64,000 bases of DNA from Shewanella morhuae (GCF_900156405.1 NZ_FTNN01000013.1:60130-124129), one strand, 5' to 3'; positions 25,877-37,600 are shown, counted from the first letter of the stretch. Numbers and translations: made by a program. The notes: generated by a model from the letters alone, not told the origin.

Positions 25877-27097
25877 TTGGATAACGACGAGTTTATCGAA
25901 AAACGCAGATTTATCATCAAGCTAGGCAAGGCTTTACATAAATTTGGCACCCCCGCCTATCGGCTAGAAACCCATTTACAAACCGTCGCCCGCACCTTAG
26001 GTATCGAAGGCTATTTTTTGATTTCGCCCACATCGATGACTTTTGTATTGCAACACGATACCGATCAAGAATATAACCACGCGGCTCGAGTCAAACCCGG
26101 CGAGCTCGATCTCGGCTCACTCGCCCGTACCGACGAGTTAGTTGATGAATTGACGTCAGGCAAACGCACCTTAGCAGAAGCCTTAGATCGCCTCGAAGAA
26201 ATTGCCAATAAGCCTAATCCCTATGGCCCAGTATTAACCTGTTTTTCTTTTGGTACGGCAGCCGCAGCCTTTGCCATGTTGATGGGCACTGGCTGGAACG
26301 ATGTGTTTTGGTCAGGACTGTTAGGTTTGTTAGTTTATGGCTTGGTATACCGCGCCGAACGTTCAGCGCGCATGGCCGAGGTGCTCGAACCCTTTGCGAC
26401 TATTCTTTGTGCCGTTGCCGCCTGTGGTATAGCGCGAATCGATCCCAATATTAATATCCCAGTGGTGATCCTCTCCTCCATCATTATTTTTATTCCCGGT
26501 TTGGCATTAACCCTAGGTTTAGCCGAACTCGCCGCCCGAGATTTAATTTCAGGAACTGCACGCATTATGGATGCGACTATGCAATTGTTTAAGTTGTACT
26601 TTGGTGCAGTACTCGGCATGGCAATCGGTATCGCCGCATTTGGTGAAGCGATTCATACAGAACCAGAAGGCTTGCCACGTTGGGCGATTTGGTCAGCGGT
26701 GCCGATTTTATCGATGGCATTAGTGTTTATCTTCAAGGCGCGGATGCAAGATTCGCCTTGGGGCGTATTAGCGGGAATTGTCGCGTTTTTCTCAGCCATG
26801 CTGGGGGGACATTATTTTGGTGATTCGGTGGGGATTTTTTTTGGCGCTTTAGCCGTAGGGATATACTCCAACCTTTTTGCCCGCTGGATGAAAGCGCCCG
26901 CCTCCATTGCATTGCTGCAAGGCATCGTCATCTTAGTGCCTGGCAGTAAAACTTATATCGGACTCAATGCGTTGATTTCTGGTGAGACTATGCTCAATCA
27001 ATCACACATTGGATCGCAAATTTTCCTAATTTTTATGTCACTGATTGCGGGGCTTATCTTTGCTAATGTCGCCGTACCACCTAGACGAACCTTGTAA
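25877..27097 (+). CDS. ThrE-type threonine/serine exporter (YjjP-YjjB fused)
   Basis: A 406-residue protein with a soluble N-terminal domain (1-115) and about ten membrane helices. The N terminus (RRFIIKLGKALHKFGTPAYR, then LETHLQTVARTLG) is the conserved start of the DUF1212/ThrE domain, and the C-terminal five helices correspond to the separate YjjB. The only usable start is TTG at 25877: an in-frame TGA lies 12 nt upstream and no ATG occurs before residue 50. No clear ribosome site is visible, so translation may be weak. Exports Thr and Ser in other bacteria; unproven here. Confidence 0.85.
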   Translation: MDNDEFIEKRRFIIKLGKALHKFGTPAYRLETHLQTVARTLGIEGYFLISPTSMTFVLQHDTDQEYNHAARVKPGELDLGSLARTDELVDELTSGKRTLAEALDRLEEIANKPNPYGPVLTCFSFGTAAAAFAMLMGTGWNDVFWSGLLGLLVYGLVYRAERSARMAEVLEPFATILCAVAACGIARIDPNINIPVVILSSIIIFIPGLALTLGLAELAARDLISGTARIMDATMQLFKLYFGAVLGMAIGIAAFGEAIHTEPEGLPRWAIWSAVPILSMALVFIFKARMQDSPWGVLAGIVAFFSAMLGGHYFGDSVGIFFGALAVGIYSNLFARWMKAPASIALLQGIVILVPGSKTYIGLNALISGETMLNQSHIGSQIFLIFMSLIAGLIFANVAVPPRRTL

Positions 27098-27152
27098 CAA
27101 GTTTGAATATAGCGGCAGCGTACTACCCTGCAACATTCTTAAGCTAACATTA

Positions 27153-27177
27153 AGTAAAATAAGAAACTTATTTTACT
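27153..27177 (+). terminator. AT-rich hairpin after the ThrE gene
   Basis: AGTAAAATAAG and CTTATTTTACT form an 11-bp stem with an AAA loop, 56 nt after the ThrE stop. The stem is weak in G+C and followed by only a short T-rich stretch. Confidence 0.4.
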
Positions 27178-27278
27178 ATTTCCTTGACGAGCTGCCACTT
27201 TCCGTGTGTTATTAAATTGTAAATTGCAGAGTAAAATTATTTTTACTGCAGTCGCCAATTTCATCGGAGTGGCCTTTT

Positions 27279-28916
27279 ATGCAGAAATTCGTCCAGTATG
27301 CATGCATTCTACCTTGCTGCATTAGCAGTTGTCTCAATGTAGCCCTAGCAGAAGCCATTAAGTCTGAATCAAAAATTCCAGAAACTAAAAAAATCAGCAA
27401 AATAGTCGTGGTTAATAACCCCATTTTTGATGAATCGGCTCCCGATGCTTTTTTTATCCACCGCTGGGCTAACGCCTTACATATTAATACTAAAGAATAT
27501 GTGGTTCTCGATAATCTGACGTTTAACGAAACTGATAGTATCAGCCAAAAAGATCTCGACGAATCCCAACGGCTTCTACGTGCGGTTCCCTACATTCGCG
27601 ATGCTAAAATTTATGTTGCCGAAAAAGATCCCGAAGCCGATACCGATCCGGCAGTTGAATCTGTTGTCGTCGAAACCTGGGATAACTGGTCTTTACTCCC
27701 TACAGCAAGTTTGAGTAGCTCAGGCGGTGATACTCGTTATTCTTTTGGCGTCAAAGAAGATAACTTATTTGGAACAGGTATACGCACCCGCCTCAAATAC
27801 CAATCGAATGAATCCCGTAACGGCTATGCCTTTGCCTTTGAAGCCCCACTCAGCATTATCAAGCACGGTATCCTTGCAGCCGAATTTTATGATAATAGTG
27901 ACGGCCAAGCCAAACACGTTTATGTCAGTAAGCCATTCTATTCACTTAATACTAATACCATGTATTCAGCAGAGTTTTTAGATGAGAACCGTATCGATAC
28001 GCTGAAGCAAAATGGTGAGGATGTGAATGAATTCGAGCACACCATTGATTATCTAAATCTACAATATGGCTGGTTAATTAATAAAAATAGTGAACATCTG
28101 TCCCGCATTATTACTGGCGTGACACAAGATAAACATGAGTTCGCCAACACTGAACTCTATCCTGCATCCATGCTCCCCCAAGATAGGGACTTTATGTATC
28201 CTTGGGTCGGCTACGAGTTTATTCAAGACGATTTCTATGTACTCAATAACGTGCATCTCATTACTAATAATGAAGACTTTAACCTAGGATGGCACCACTA
28301 CGTGCAACTCGGCCTAGAAACCAATGACGTTGACAACAATAGCCCCGTTGGCTATCACTTTAAGTGGCAAAGTACTGGTGGTTATAAGTTTGATGATCAG
28401 CTATGGCTATTAGAAATGGGCGGTACAAGTACCATCGCTACCAGCCAAAAAGACACTTACACAGTGGATATTCAAGCTGAATATTTCTATCAAATTCATC
28501 CTAAGTGGACGGCTTACGGTAAAGCTTGGGCTAGCCTTTCACAAAATACTTATCTGGATCTCACCAAAGGACTAGGAGATGAAACTGGCATACGCGGTTA
28601 TCCTAATGAATATCAACAAGGGGATAATCAATGGTTGCTCACCGCTGAGATACGCAACTACCCCAATATTAATTTATACCAACTGGCTGAAATCGGCTGG
28701 GCAGTATTTACCGATTTTGGCCAAGCCTCTGGTGGTCAACTCGCCGATAATAATGAGGTCAGCGGCCCACTGGGTAGTATAGGCATTGGTGCACGGATTT
28801 ATTCTTCACGGTCTAGCTATGGCAACGTTGCACATATTGATTTCTCAGTCCCTTACACTGGAGGGGAGGCAACCAATAGCTGGGAATGGCGATTCTTAGT
28901 AAAGCAGAGTTTTTAA
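27279..28916 (+). CDS. Omp85-like outer-membrane barrel with one N-terminal POTRA-like domain
   Basis: A 545-residue outer-membrane protein. Signal peptide about 1-24. Residues 37-125 contain a POTRA-like stretch (LTFNETDSISQKDLDESQRLL, RAVPYIRDAKIYV). The rest is a beta-barrel, with GIRGYPNEYQQGDNQWLL near residue 437 close to the VRGY/F lid motif of the Omp85 family, and a terminal Phe (VKQSF). It is shorter than BamA or TamA and has a single visible POTRA, more like surface-antigen or haemolysin-activator families. No partner gene is adjacent, so function is open. GGAG lies 9 nt before the ATG. Confidence 0.75.
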   Translation: MQKFVQYACILPCCISSCLNVALAEAIKSESKIPETKKISKIVVVNNPIFDESAPDAFFIHRWANALHINTKEYVVLDNLTFNETDSISQKDLDESQRLLRAVPYIRDAKIYVAEKDPEADTDPAVESVVVETWDNWSLLPTASLSSSGGDTRYSFGVKEDNLFGTGIRTRLKYQSNESRNGYAFAFEAPLSIIKHGILAAEFYDNSDGQAKHVYVSKPFYSLNTNTMYSAEFLDENRIDTLKQNGEDVNEFEHTIDYLNLQYGWLINKNSEHLSRIITGVTQDKHEFANTELYPASMLPQDRDFMYPWVGYEFIQDDFYVLNNVHLITNNEDFNLGWHHYVQLGLETNDVDNNSPVGYHFKWQSTGGYKFDDQLWLLEMGGTSTIATSQKDTYTVDIQAEYFYQIHPKWTAYGKAWASLSQNTYLDLTKGLGDETGIRGYPNEYQQGDNQWLLTAEIRNYPNINLYQLAEIGWAVFTDFGQASGGQLADNNEVSGPLGSIGIGARIYSSRSSYGNVAHIDFSVPYTGGEATNSWEWRFLVKQSF

Positions 28917-29413
28917 GTATTAACGCGCCCTGCCTTAATCAGGCCGACAAAAACTGTCTGATTAACAGCTAAAACATTAATTTTAAAGCATTAAATTAAC
29001 TGTAAATAAAAGCACTGCATTAGCACACTATGCCAGAGGCACGACCGATTCTCTTAAATTAATAAAGCAAAACATTGCTGACATTTTTCACGATAAATGG
29101 TGATCGCAGACGAGATATTGAAACTGACCCAATTTATAAGCATGCCTTAAGCAAAAAATTGAACATATTGTCGTCATGTCTTAGTTACAGTACAAAGTAC
29201 AACCATTATTGATGACGTCCTTCACTTATCATTCGATAGGTAAAAATTACTCAAAATAGGTAACTTCTACAGTAACAGTGCAACATCCATCAAGGGAAAA
29301 CCAAGCTAAGCAACTGTTATTAAACACTTATATAATATGGCACATCGATTGCTATTATTAAAGTCAAGTACAGTATGTTGCTGTATTTTTAAGTGTTTTC
29401 CAAGGAGGCTCCT
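28917..29413. other. Intergenic region before the YqjD-like operon
   Basis: This 497-nt stretch has no convincing gene. It probably holds the promoter for the YqjD-like operon in its last 100 nt. A short AATCAG...CTGATT pair at about 28936-28964 could be a weak terminator of the barrel gene. Confidence 0.5.
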
Positions 29414-29743
29414 ATGGCCAGCTCAAAAAGTACAACAAATGACGCTAACACCACTGCCACTGTAGATTCACTCGTTACCGCACCCGTTACAGCAAAAGCC
29501 ACTGAAGCAACGCACCATGCCGTTGATGCTGTAGCAGTAAAAGCCGCCTCCGCTGAAGATGCGTTGCGGAAAACAGCCGCGAGCTCACAAGAAACTCTTG
29601 CTCATAAGCAAGAGGAAATCAAACAACAGCTACACGATTCATACAGTAAAACACGTGAGTTTGCCGTACAAAACCCACTCGCTACTGCAGGGATCGCATT
29701 TGCAGCAGGTGCGCTGTTAACAGCTTTATTACGTCGTCGCTAA
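29414..29743 (+). CDS. YqjD/ElaB-like membrane-anchored protein (DUF883)
   Basis: A 109-residue protein. Residues 1-85 are a helical, Ala/Thr-rich domain with heptad-like pattern, and the C-terminal 20 residues form a membrane anchor ending AGALLTALLRRR, which is the shape of DUF883 proteins such as E. coli YqjD and ElaB. Those sit in the inner membrane and bind ribosomes in stationary phase. Start ATG 29414 is chosen over the GTG at 29393 because AAGGAGG lies just before it. First gene of a three-gene operon that resembles E. coli yqjD-yqjE-yqjK. Confidence 0.8.
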   Translation: MASSKSTTNDANTTATVDSLVTAPVTAKATEATHHAVDAVAVKAASAEDALRKTAASSQETLAHKQEEIKQQLHDSYSKTREFAVQNPLATAGIAFAAGALLTALLRRR

Positions 29744-29752
29744 GATTACATT

Positions 29753-30301
29753 ATGCATAGCCGTGAAAGCTCTACCGCTCCTGCGCAAAAACCAACCCAA
29801 CCTATTTATACGGGTACGGGGCAGGCTGCACCTACGCAGTCGCCCCAAAATAGCACGGTAGAGCAAGCCATAGAGCAACTATCATTGATAGCTGCGCTAG
29901 GTCATTCAGTAAAGCAAAACTATATTAATCAGTTAATGCTGGTTGAGAAAATAGCTAGCGCAGAGTGGCAACTTAGCGGCCGCAGCCTTATCATCGCTGC
30001 AGCATTAGTAGTTTGCTTTGGTGCTGGCATAATCCTATTTTGGGGCAGCATATTGTTAGTGCTAGGTTATTTGCTATTTCAGCTAAGCCACTCAGTATTA
30101 ATCACCGCGTCTACTTTAGTGATATTGCAATTTATTCTATTATTCTGGTGCTGGCGCAGCCTTAGCTATGTGCTTTCACAAGTCGGCTTTTCAAATACTT
30201 GGCAGCAGCTACGCCTTTTGTTCTTTACCACACCACAAGAACAGGAAACTCAACATGCTCATTCAACGCTTACTGAAAAAGCAGCAGGTAACACTCGCTG
30301 A
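29753..30301 (+). CDS. YqjE-like membrane protein
   Basis: A 182-residue protein with two helices around 80-105 and 108-140 (IIAAALVVCFGAGIILFWG, SVLITASTLVILQFILLFWC) flanked by polar segments. The position after a YqjD-type gene (9-nt gap) and the two-helix layout correspond to E. coli YqjE. Sequence similarity is not strong enough to be sure by eye. It overlaps the third gene by 47 nt in a different frame. Confidence 0.6.
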   Translation: MHSRESSTAPAQKPTQPIYTGTGQAAPTQSPQNSTVEQAIEQLSLIAALGHSVKQNYINQLMLVEKIASAEWQLSGRSLIIAAALVVCFGAGIILFWGSILLVLGYLLFQLSHSVLITASTLVILQFILLFWCWRSLSYVLSQVGFSNTWQQLRLLFFTTPQEQETQHAHSTLTEKAAGNTR

Positions 30302-30503
30302 GCTAACAGAGCAAAGCCGGCTGCAAAATGAACAGCTACAGGCAAATAGCCAACGACTGACGCACCATATTCGTACTTTTATGGGGTCAACGCCTGGTTT
30401 AGTGATGAGTTTTGGTCTTGGTTGCTTGTTTCAGCTGCGCCATAACAGCACCGTCAAGTTAGTACGTAGCCTGTTTGGTTTGCGGTGGATAACCAAACTC
30501 TAA
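30255..30503 (+). CDS. YqjK-like small protein
   Basis: An 82-residue basic protein starting at ATG 30255, with AGGAAA 7 nt before it. The frame is open further upstream, but that part overlaps the YqjE-like gene and has no site. The N-terminal half is a coiled, Gln-rich segment (KKQQVTLAELTEQSRLQNEQ), followed by a hydrophobic stretch (GLVMSFGLGCLFQL) that could be a membrane segment. Operon position matches E. coli yqjK; the call is by context and size. Confidence 0.55.
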   Translation: MLIQRLLKKQQVTLAELTEQSRLQNEQLQANSQRLTHHIRTFMGSTPGLVMSFGLGCLFQLRHNSTVKLVRSLFGLRWITKL

Positions 30504-30680
30504 ACATCTAACAAAAAGTATCTCAAAAATATGTGAATACGGTTCTAGGGAAGGCTTTTTGAAGTATCGCTGTATTAAAATAGGTATACAGCACCAGTCG
30601 CATAATTGTGACGATAGGTATAATAGGCTGGAATGATCCCGCTAAGATATTGAGTGATATGAATTGTTATTTAAGTAATA

Positions 30681-30719
30681 AAAAGCCCGTTTGTCTTTAA
30701 AAGACAAACGGGCTTTTTA
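30681..30719 (-). terminator. Terminator of rnpB (works both ways)
   Basis: AAAGCCCGTTTGTCTTT and its near-complement AAAGACAAACGGGCTTT form a long stem with flanking A and T runs. On the minus strand it follows rnpB directly; on the plus strand it could also stop read-through from the YqjD-like operon. Confidence 0.9.
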
Positions 30720-30723
30720 TTGA

Positions 30724-31077
<354 letters not shown>

Positions 31078-31083
31078 GCGCGG

Positions 31084-31089
31084 ATTATA
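31084..31089 (-). promoter_or_regulatory. rnpB -10 box
   Basis: A perfect TATAAT on the minus strand, 6-7 nt before the predicted 5' end of RNase P RNA. The -35 lies in the GGCTTA-rich stretch before it and was not clearly resolved. Confidence 0.55.
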
Positions 31090-31142
31090 GCCTAAGCCAC
31101 CCTGATGCACCACAGATAATCCGCTTGCGGTAGTTTTAGCGC

Positions 31143-31985
31143 TTATAAATCAGACTCTAGGCCATATTTATACAGAGCATTCTTTTTAAGTCCATGAATT
31201 TGCGCGGCAATTGCAGCGGCTTTCTTCAGCGGCAATTCTTCGCACAAGAGTTTAAGCGTATTAATTGCCACCGTAGGGATGCCTTCGTCATCACTCACAT
31301 GGTGACCATGCACCATCAGCACGATTTCTCCCTTCTGCTGGTTAGGATCTGTGCTCACTTTAGCGAGCACTTCTGACACTGGGCCAGATAAAAAAGTTTC
31401 AAAGGTTTTAGTCACTTCACGCGCCATCACCACATGGCGATCGCTGCCCAGCACTTCAACCATAGTCGTTAAGCTATGCTCTATGCGATGTGGTGACTCA
31501 TAAAAAATCAACGTGCGTGGATCTTCTTTTAATGCCAATAACTTATCAGCACGGGCTTTTTCTTTTGATGGCAGAAAACCTTCAAAGGTGAAACGATCTG
31601 ATGGTAAACCAGATGCACTCAGGGCGGTAATCGCCGCACAAGGGCCAGGTAAAGGGATCACATTAAAGCCTGATTGACGCACATGGGAGACTAAATGGTA
31701 TCCAGGATCGGAAATCAACGGCGTACCCGCATCTGAAATTAGGGCGATCGATAACCCAGCGGCAAGCTGATCCACTATCCACTGCGCGCGCGCGCGCTCA
31801 TTGTGATCATGCAGCGCCGTAGTTTTTGTGGTAATACCGAAATGACTCAATAACTTACCGCTGTGGCGAGTATCTTCACAAGCGATCAATGAAACCCGAT
31901 TCAGCACCTCTATTGCCCGTGAGCTCATATCGCCCAAATTACCTATGGGAGTAGGAACTATGTAGAGTGCGACGCTTTGGTCCAT
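31143..31985 (-). CDS. rsmI: 16S rRNA (cytidine-1402-2'-O)-methyltransferase RsmI
   Basis: A 280-residue SAM-dependent methyltransferase (tetrapyrrole methylase fold) that adds the 2'-O-methyl of C1402 in 16S r[23 protein letters not shown] opens the fold; [16 protein letters not shown] and [18 protein letters not shown] are the family motifs, with [10 protein letters not shown] near 172-181. Divergent from lpoA across 87 nt, as in E. coli. Confidence 0.96.
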   Translation of the reverse strand: MDQSVALYIVPTPIGNLGDMSSRAIEVLNRVSLIACEDTRHSGKLLSHFGITTKTTALHDHNERARAQWIVDQLAAGLSIALISDAGTPLISDPGYHLVSHVRQSGFNVIPLPGPCAAITALSASGLPSDRFTFEGFLPSKEKARADKLLALKEDPRTLIFYESPHRIEHSLTTMVEVLGSDRHVVMAREVTKTFETFLSGPVSEVLAKVSTDPNQQKGEIVLMVHGHHVSDDEGIPTVAINTLKLLCEELPLKKAAAIAAQIHGLKKNALYKYGLESDL

Positions 31986-32072
31986 ATATACCTCTGTAAT
32001 GACATGCCAAGACTTTCGTCAAGCGCGAGAGAAGGTTAAACTAGAGGCCGCATCTTACCAGAGTGAAGCCCA

Positions 32073-33980
32073 GTGTTAAAAAGCCTGAATACAACTAAGT
32101 TCGTTTCCGTGGCCATTTTATCGGTAATCTTGGCGGGTTGTGGTGTTTCATCGCCCAATTCCACTGGAACGACCACAACGGTTGCGACCTCATTAGCAGC
32201 TGCACCCTTGGCGGCAAATGTCTATTTAGCTCAAGCAGCTAATAGCAAGGAGGCGCAGCAACGCGATACCAACTTACTGCTGGCGGCTCATGCCTATATA
32301 AATGCCAATGACTACGCCGCGGCGCAGAAACTGCTTAAATCAATACAGCCAAGCTTGACTCAAAGTCCAACACTACTGGCCGAACATAAATACTTAACGG
32401 CGCGTGTGCTTGAACACACATCTACCTATAGTGATGCTCTTAAAATCTTAAATTATCCAAGCAATTGGAGTCTACCAAGCTGGCAGATGACGGCCTATCA
32501 CCAGTTTAAAGCGCATTTATACCAATTAAATAAACAACCAATTGAACAAGTGCGTGAGTTGAGTTTACTGGCGACTTACTTACCCCCTGCCCAAGCTAGC
32601 GAAGTGAACAATACTATTTGGCAAGTGCTGCAGCCGATGCACGAACAAACACTAAAAGCTTTTACCCAAGAGGCTAAAAATCCGGTATTTACCGGTTGGT
32701 TACAACTGGCTTATATCGCTAAGCATTACGCCGTTGACCCCTCTCAATTAGTGCGCTACTTAGGCGAATGGCAAAAGCAAAATCCTTATCATCCTGCTGC
32801 AGCCAAATTACCTGCCGATTTAGACCGAGCTTTAAATGCGAAGCCGTTTACACCGAAAAACATTGCTGTGCTATTACCACTGACTGGTTCAAGAGCTAAC
32901 GCCGCCAATGCGATTCGCCAAGGCATACTCGCCAGTTATATGGCGAAGCAAAACGATCACGTCGCTGTTAACTTTTTTGATACCGCCGACGATGCCGCCA
33001 GAGCTTATCAACAAGCTGTTGCTGCAGGTGCCGAGTTTATTATTGGCCCATTACTACCAACTGAAATTGAACAACTGCAAGTGATGAATGCGACGAACGC
33101 TGCCACCATTAATGCAGCGGCCAACGCCGCTAATACTACCAATCCAGAAAAAATAGCCAATACCGTGGCTATCGCGCCGCCGGTGCCACAATTATTTTTA
33201 AATCAAGTGGATAAGTTTACCCCAGATCCAACGAAGTTTTACTTTGCACTATCACCCGCACAAGAGGCGGCCGATGCGGCGGAGCATTTATATCAAGATG
33301 GCGTAACAAAGCCATTACTACTCGCCAGTAATGATGCACTGGGCAAGCGTATGGCCGAGAGCTTTATTCAAGCGTGGAAAAAGAAAAGCGACAACGCGGT
33401 CGAAGTCTATTACTACGATGGCGGCGACCAAATGAAAACCACAGTGCAAGATGCCCTCGGTGTGCGTGAGAGCCAAGCCCGCATTGCCCGCATTAAAGAA
33501 CTGGTGGGTAACTCTGTACAAGCAGACTTCCGCTCGCGCCAAGATATCGATGCCATTTATATGATTTCGACGCCGCAAGATCTTACCTTATTAAAGGCAT
33601 TTATTGACGTTAATTTCAGTGTGTTCACTCAGCCTGTACCGCTATACACATCAAGCCGCAGTCGAGTTGAGAACGAAAGTACCCAAACAGCACAAGATTT
33701 AAATAATTTAACCTTAAGTGATGCGCCGTGGTTGATGCAGAACGGCGAAGAAAACCTGATGGTCAAAACTTTATTCCCTAGCTGGAATAACAACCAGAAG
33801 CGTTTGTTTGTAATGGGTTATGATGCAATGGACTTGATTGGCCGTTTGGCACAAATGCGATCCTTTACAGGTTACCAATACAATGGCCGTAGTGGCGCAT
33901 TATCGGTGAGCCCTGATGGCATAGTTAACCGTCAATTAAGCTGGGGACGTTACCAAAGAGGCAGTTTTCGTCAGTTATGA
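32073..33980 (+). CDS. lpoA: Penicillin-binding protein activator LpoA
   Basis: A 635-residue outer-membrane lipoprotein. GTG start; lipobox LAGC with Cys23. Residues 40-255 are the helical TPR-like N-terminal domain, and 265-635 the PBP-1-like (periplasmic-binding fold) domain, beginning [20 protein letters not shown]. LpoA reaches through the periplasm and activates the transpeptidase of PBP1A (mrcA), which is also in this window at 50.1 kb. A low-complexity Asn/Ala/Thr insert lies at about 345-370. The start has a poor ribosome site. Confidence 0.93.
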   Translation: MLKSLNTTKFVSVAILSVILAGCGVSSPNSTGTTTTVATSLAAAPLAANVYLAQAANSKEAQQRDTNLLLAAHAYINANDYAAAQKLLKSIQPSLTQSPTLLAEHKYLTARVLEHTSTYSDALKILNYPSNWSLPSWQMTAYHQFKAHLYQLNKQPIEQVRELSLLATYLPPAQASEVNNTIWQVLQPMHEQTLKAFTQEAKNPVFTGWLQLAYIAKHYAVDPSQLVRYLGEWQKQNPYHPAAAKLPADLDRALNAKPFTPKNIAVLLPLTGSRANAANAIRQGILASYMAKQNDHVAVNFFDTADDAARAYQQAVAAGAEFIIGPLLPTEIEQLQVMNATNAATINAAANAANTTNPEKIANTVAIAPPVPQLFLNQVDKFTPDPTKFYFALSPAQEAADAAEHLYQDGVTKPLLLASNDALGKRMAESFIQAWKKKSDNAVEVYYYDGGDQMKTTVQDALGVRESQARIARIKELVGNSVQADFRSRQDIDAIYMISTPQDLTLLKAFIDVNFSVFTQPVPLYTSSRSRVENESTQTAQDLNNLTLSDAPWLMQNGEENLMVKTLFPSWNNNQKRLFVMGYDAMDLIGRLAQMRSFTGYQYNGRSGALSVSPDGIVNRQLSWGRYQRGSFRQL

Positions 33981-34303
33981 CACTCGGACAGCAAGCAGAA
34001 GCACACGCCCAACATTACCTTGAACAACAAGGTTTAACGTTTGTCGAACGCAATGTCCGCTATCCGTTTGGCGAAATTGATCTCATCATGCGCCATAAAA
34101 GCCATTGGGTATTTGTCGAAGTGAAGTATCGCTCGGCAAATCTATATGGCGGTGCATTACAAGCATTAAGTCGTGCACAAATGACCCGAATTCGTAAGGC
34201 TGCTAGCCATTATTTACAACTTAATCGGCTCGATGTGCCCTGCCGTTTTGATGTCATCGCGATAGAGACCGAGCAAATTCATTGGCTGATTGATGCTTTT
34301 TAA
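33977..34303 (+). CDS. yraN: YraN (UPF0102) nuclease-fold protein
   Basis: A 108-residue protein of the restriction-endonuclease-like fold. GEIDLIMRH and FVEVKYR carry the Asp and Glu-x-Lys of that fold, so it may act on nucleic acid, but no activity is proven for the family. Its ATG overlaps the lpoA stop (ATGA), indicating translational coupling. Confidence 0.94.
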   Translation: MTLGQQAEAHAQHYLEQQGLTFVERNVRYPFGEIDLIMRHKSHWVFVEVKYRSANLYGGALQALSRAQMTRIRKAASHYLQLNRLDVPCRFDVIAIETEQIHWLIDAF

Positions 34304-34343
34304 ACAGCAAAAGCCAAAGAGTGATAATACAAATTATTTTTAA

Positions 34344-35569
<1,226 letters not shown>

Positions 35570-35595
35570 TTTAATAATTTGGTACTTTTAAACTT

Positions 35596-35630
35596 AGCCT
35601 AAGTGCTGAGCTTGCTCACGTACTTAGGCT
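35596..35630 (+). terminator. Hairpin between convergent dolP and EamA gene
   Basis: AGCCTAAGT and ACTTAGGCT form a perfect 9-bp stem, and TGAGC/GCTCA a second inside it. It lies 27 nt past the dolP stop and 12 nt before the end of the convergent transporter gene. No long T run, so termination could be weak. Confidence 0.5.
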
Positions 35631-35641
35631 TAGTACGCTAG

Positions 35642-36550
35642 TCATGATTTTAGCGTAATGGTATCTGCCACTTTAGGTACCGAGGTTAATACTTTAGGTG
35701 GCGACTTTAAAAAAAGTGAGCCTAGCCAAGGTAAAAATAACGAAGGTAATACAATTAAAGCCGCGCCGAGCCAACTTAAGTTATCCAACCATTCATCAAA
35801 TAACAGCCAGCCTAAAAATACGATAAATAATAAACCCGTATATTCAGCAATAGCGATATCGCTGGCCTGTGCCTTACGATAAGCCAGTACGCACAACCAA
35901 TGGTATATGAGTAAAAAGACATTGCTCAATAAAGCCACGCCCACCAGCTCCCAACTTAAACCCGCAACGCCTTGAAATGCCACAATCACTAACGTTGCCG
36001 GAATACCCAGCAAGTTATATAGCATTAGTGTTAATACGGGATGCTCGGTATGAGGAACCTTTTTTAGGGCTAACTGGTTTACCGCAAAAGTAAAAGCAGA
36101 AAATAATACCGCAACGCCATACCAGTTCATTTCGCTCGGACGCAGGATAATCAAAATACCCACAAAACCTAAGCCAGTACAGATAGTTTGAGCGGTGGTG
36201 ATCCGCTCCCTCAGGAAAAAATACCCCATTAAGATGATCATTAAAGGTGCCGAGTAAAATAACGAACTCACGGTTGCTAGCGGCAAAGCCATTAAACCAA
36301 TAATTAAAAAAAGCGCGCCAACTGAGCCTATGTTGGCACGCCAAAGGTGAACTGAAATATGTGTCGTCATCGGCCGCTGTGAATATAGCCACACTGGTAA
36401 CAACATAAATACTGAGGAAATCTGTCTCACAAGGAGAAAAGTCGAAGCACTGGTATCGCTTGGTAACCACTTGATCGACACATCATAGAAGGCACTAAAT
36501 AGATTACCCACTATCAATAAAATTAAACCGATCACGACTGGGCGCTGCAT
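35642..36550 (-). CDS. EamA/DMT family transporter
   Basis: A 302-residue protein with ten membrane helices in two five-helix halves, the drug/metabolite transporter layout. The first half has SVGALFLIIGLMALPLATVS and YFFLRERITTAQTI, the second LLFIVFLGWLLFDEWLDNLS. Substrate unknown. Divergent from a LysR regulator across 120 nt, a common arrangement for a regulated efflux or uptake pair. Confidence 0.88.
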   Translation of the reverse strand: MQRPVVIGLILLIVGNLFSAFYDVSIKWLPSDTSASTFLLVRQISSVFMLLPVWLYSQRPMTTHISVHLWRANIGSVGALFLIIGLMALPLATVSSLFYSAPLMIILMGYFFLRERITTAQTICTGLGFVGILIILRPSEMNWYGVAVLFSAFTFAVNQLALKKVPHTEHPVLTLMLYNLLGIPATLVIVAFQGVAGLSWELVGVALLSNVFLLIYHWLCVLAYRKAQASDIAIAEYTGLLFIVFLGWLLFDEWLDNLSWLGAALIVLPSLFLPWLGSLFLKSPPKVLTSVPKVADTITLKS

Positions 36551-36670
36551 TATTTAACATCCATAAATCTCAATGGCCGCATAATAAAGCTCGCAAGACT
36601 TAAGCTAAAGTGATGCTTTCTCATGCTAGATGAATTAGATTCATACTAAAGCCTTTAGATATTGAAAATA

Positions 36671-37543
36671 ATGAGAAAGCTACCACCACTGCGTGCACTA
36701 CAAGTGTTTGAGGCCGCCGCCAGACAACAGCATTTTTCTAAGGCCGCCGATGAGTTATGTATTACTCAAAGCGCCGTTTCGCACCAAGTGCGAGTATTAG
36801 AAGAATATTTTGGCGAGCAGCTGCTCAACCGCCAGGGACGTAAGCTCCAGCTAACCCCTAAGGGACACGGATTATTTCTAGAGTTAGAACGGATATTCAA
36901 TGAATTAAGCGACCTTAATTTTAAGGTTGCCGATACGCACAATCAACAGCTCTGCCTAGCCGTTTATAGCTCATTCTCGGTGAAATGGCTGATCCCACGA
37001 CTGGCCGATTTTCGTCGCCAATATCCGAGCGTGAAAATCCGCCTCGAAATGATTACCCAAGATCCGGACCTCAGCACCAGCACGGCAGATATCTTTATCG
37101 CCGGTAAACTTAATCAACGCGGTTATTGGCAACAGTTACTGCATAAAGAACGACTAATTCCTGTGTGCAGCCCAAGCTTTTACCTTAAATGGCGTGACAT
37201 TAATCTGAATAATTTTCAGCAGCAAGCCCTGCTCGTTGTCGATGAAGGGCCGTTAGGGCTCGACTGGCACAAATGGTCATCAGCACATCAAATCCCACTT
37301 GATAATGAACAACAACATGTGTTTAGCCATATTGTGATGGCAATTGAAGCTGCGATTGCAGGCCAAGGTTTAGCTCTAGCGCCAGATTTTATGGTGACTG
37401 GCGATATCGCCACCGGACGTTTAGTCGCCTTAAATCTCCCCGATGTACATACCGGATTTGAATTTACTTTCTTTTGTAAACAGCGCCGTTTATCGGAACC
37501 TGCAATTGCAGCCTTTTCCTCTTGGCTTAAATCACAGGCCTAA
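36671..37543 (+). CDS. LysR family regulator, GcvA-like
   Basis: A 290-residue regulator. The N-terminal helix-turn-helix (PPLRALQVFEAAARQQHFSK, AADELCITQSAVSHQVRVLE) is of the GcvA/AmpR subgroup that begins LPPL.AL..FEAAAR. The effector domain follows. The start is ATG 36671; the frame begins at a TTG 9 nt earlier, but without a ribosome site. Probable target is the divergent EamA transporter. Confidence 0.88.
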   Translation: MRKLPPLRALQVFEAAARQQHFSKAADELCITQSAVSHQVRVLEEYFGEQLLNRQGRKLQLTPKGHGLFLELERIFNELSDLNFKVADTHNQQLCLAVYSSFSVKWLIPRLADFRRQYPSVKIRLEMITQDPDLSTSTADIFIAGKLNQRGYWQQLLHKERLIPVCSPSFYLKWRDINLNNFQQQALLVVDEGPLGLDWHKWSSAHQIPLDNEQQHVFSHIVMAIEAAIAGQGLALAPDFMVTGDIATGRLVALNLPDVHTGFEFTFFCKQRRLSEPAIAAFSSWLKSQA

Positions 37544-37559
37544 GGGAATTTTTGAGCAT

Positions 37560-37584
37560 AAAAAAGCCGACGCAGGCGTCGGCT
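37560..37584 (-). terminator. Terminator of the rpe-gph-trpS operon
   Basis: AGCCGACGC and GCGTCGGCT pair around a two-base loop, with six T residues on the minus strand following. It lies 17 nt beyond the trpS stop. Confidence 0.85.
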
Positions 37585-37600
37585 AAATAATTGATATAAA

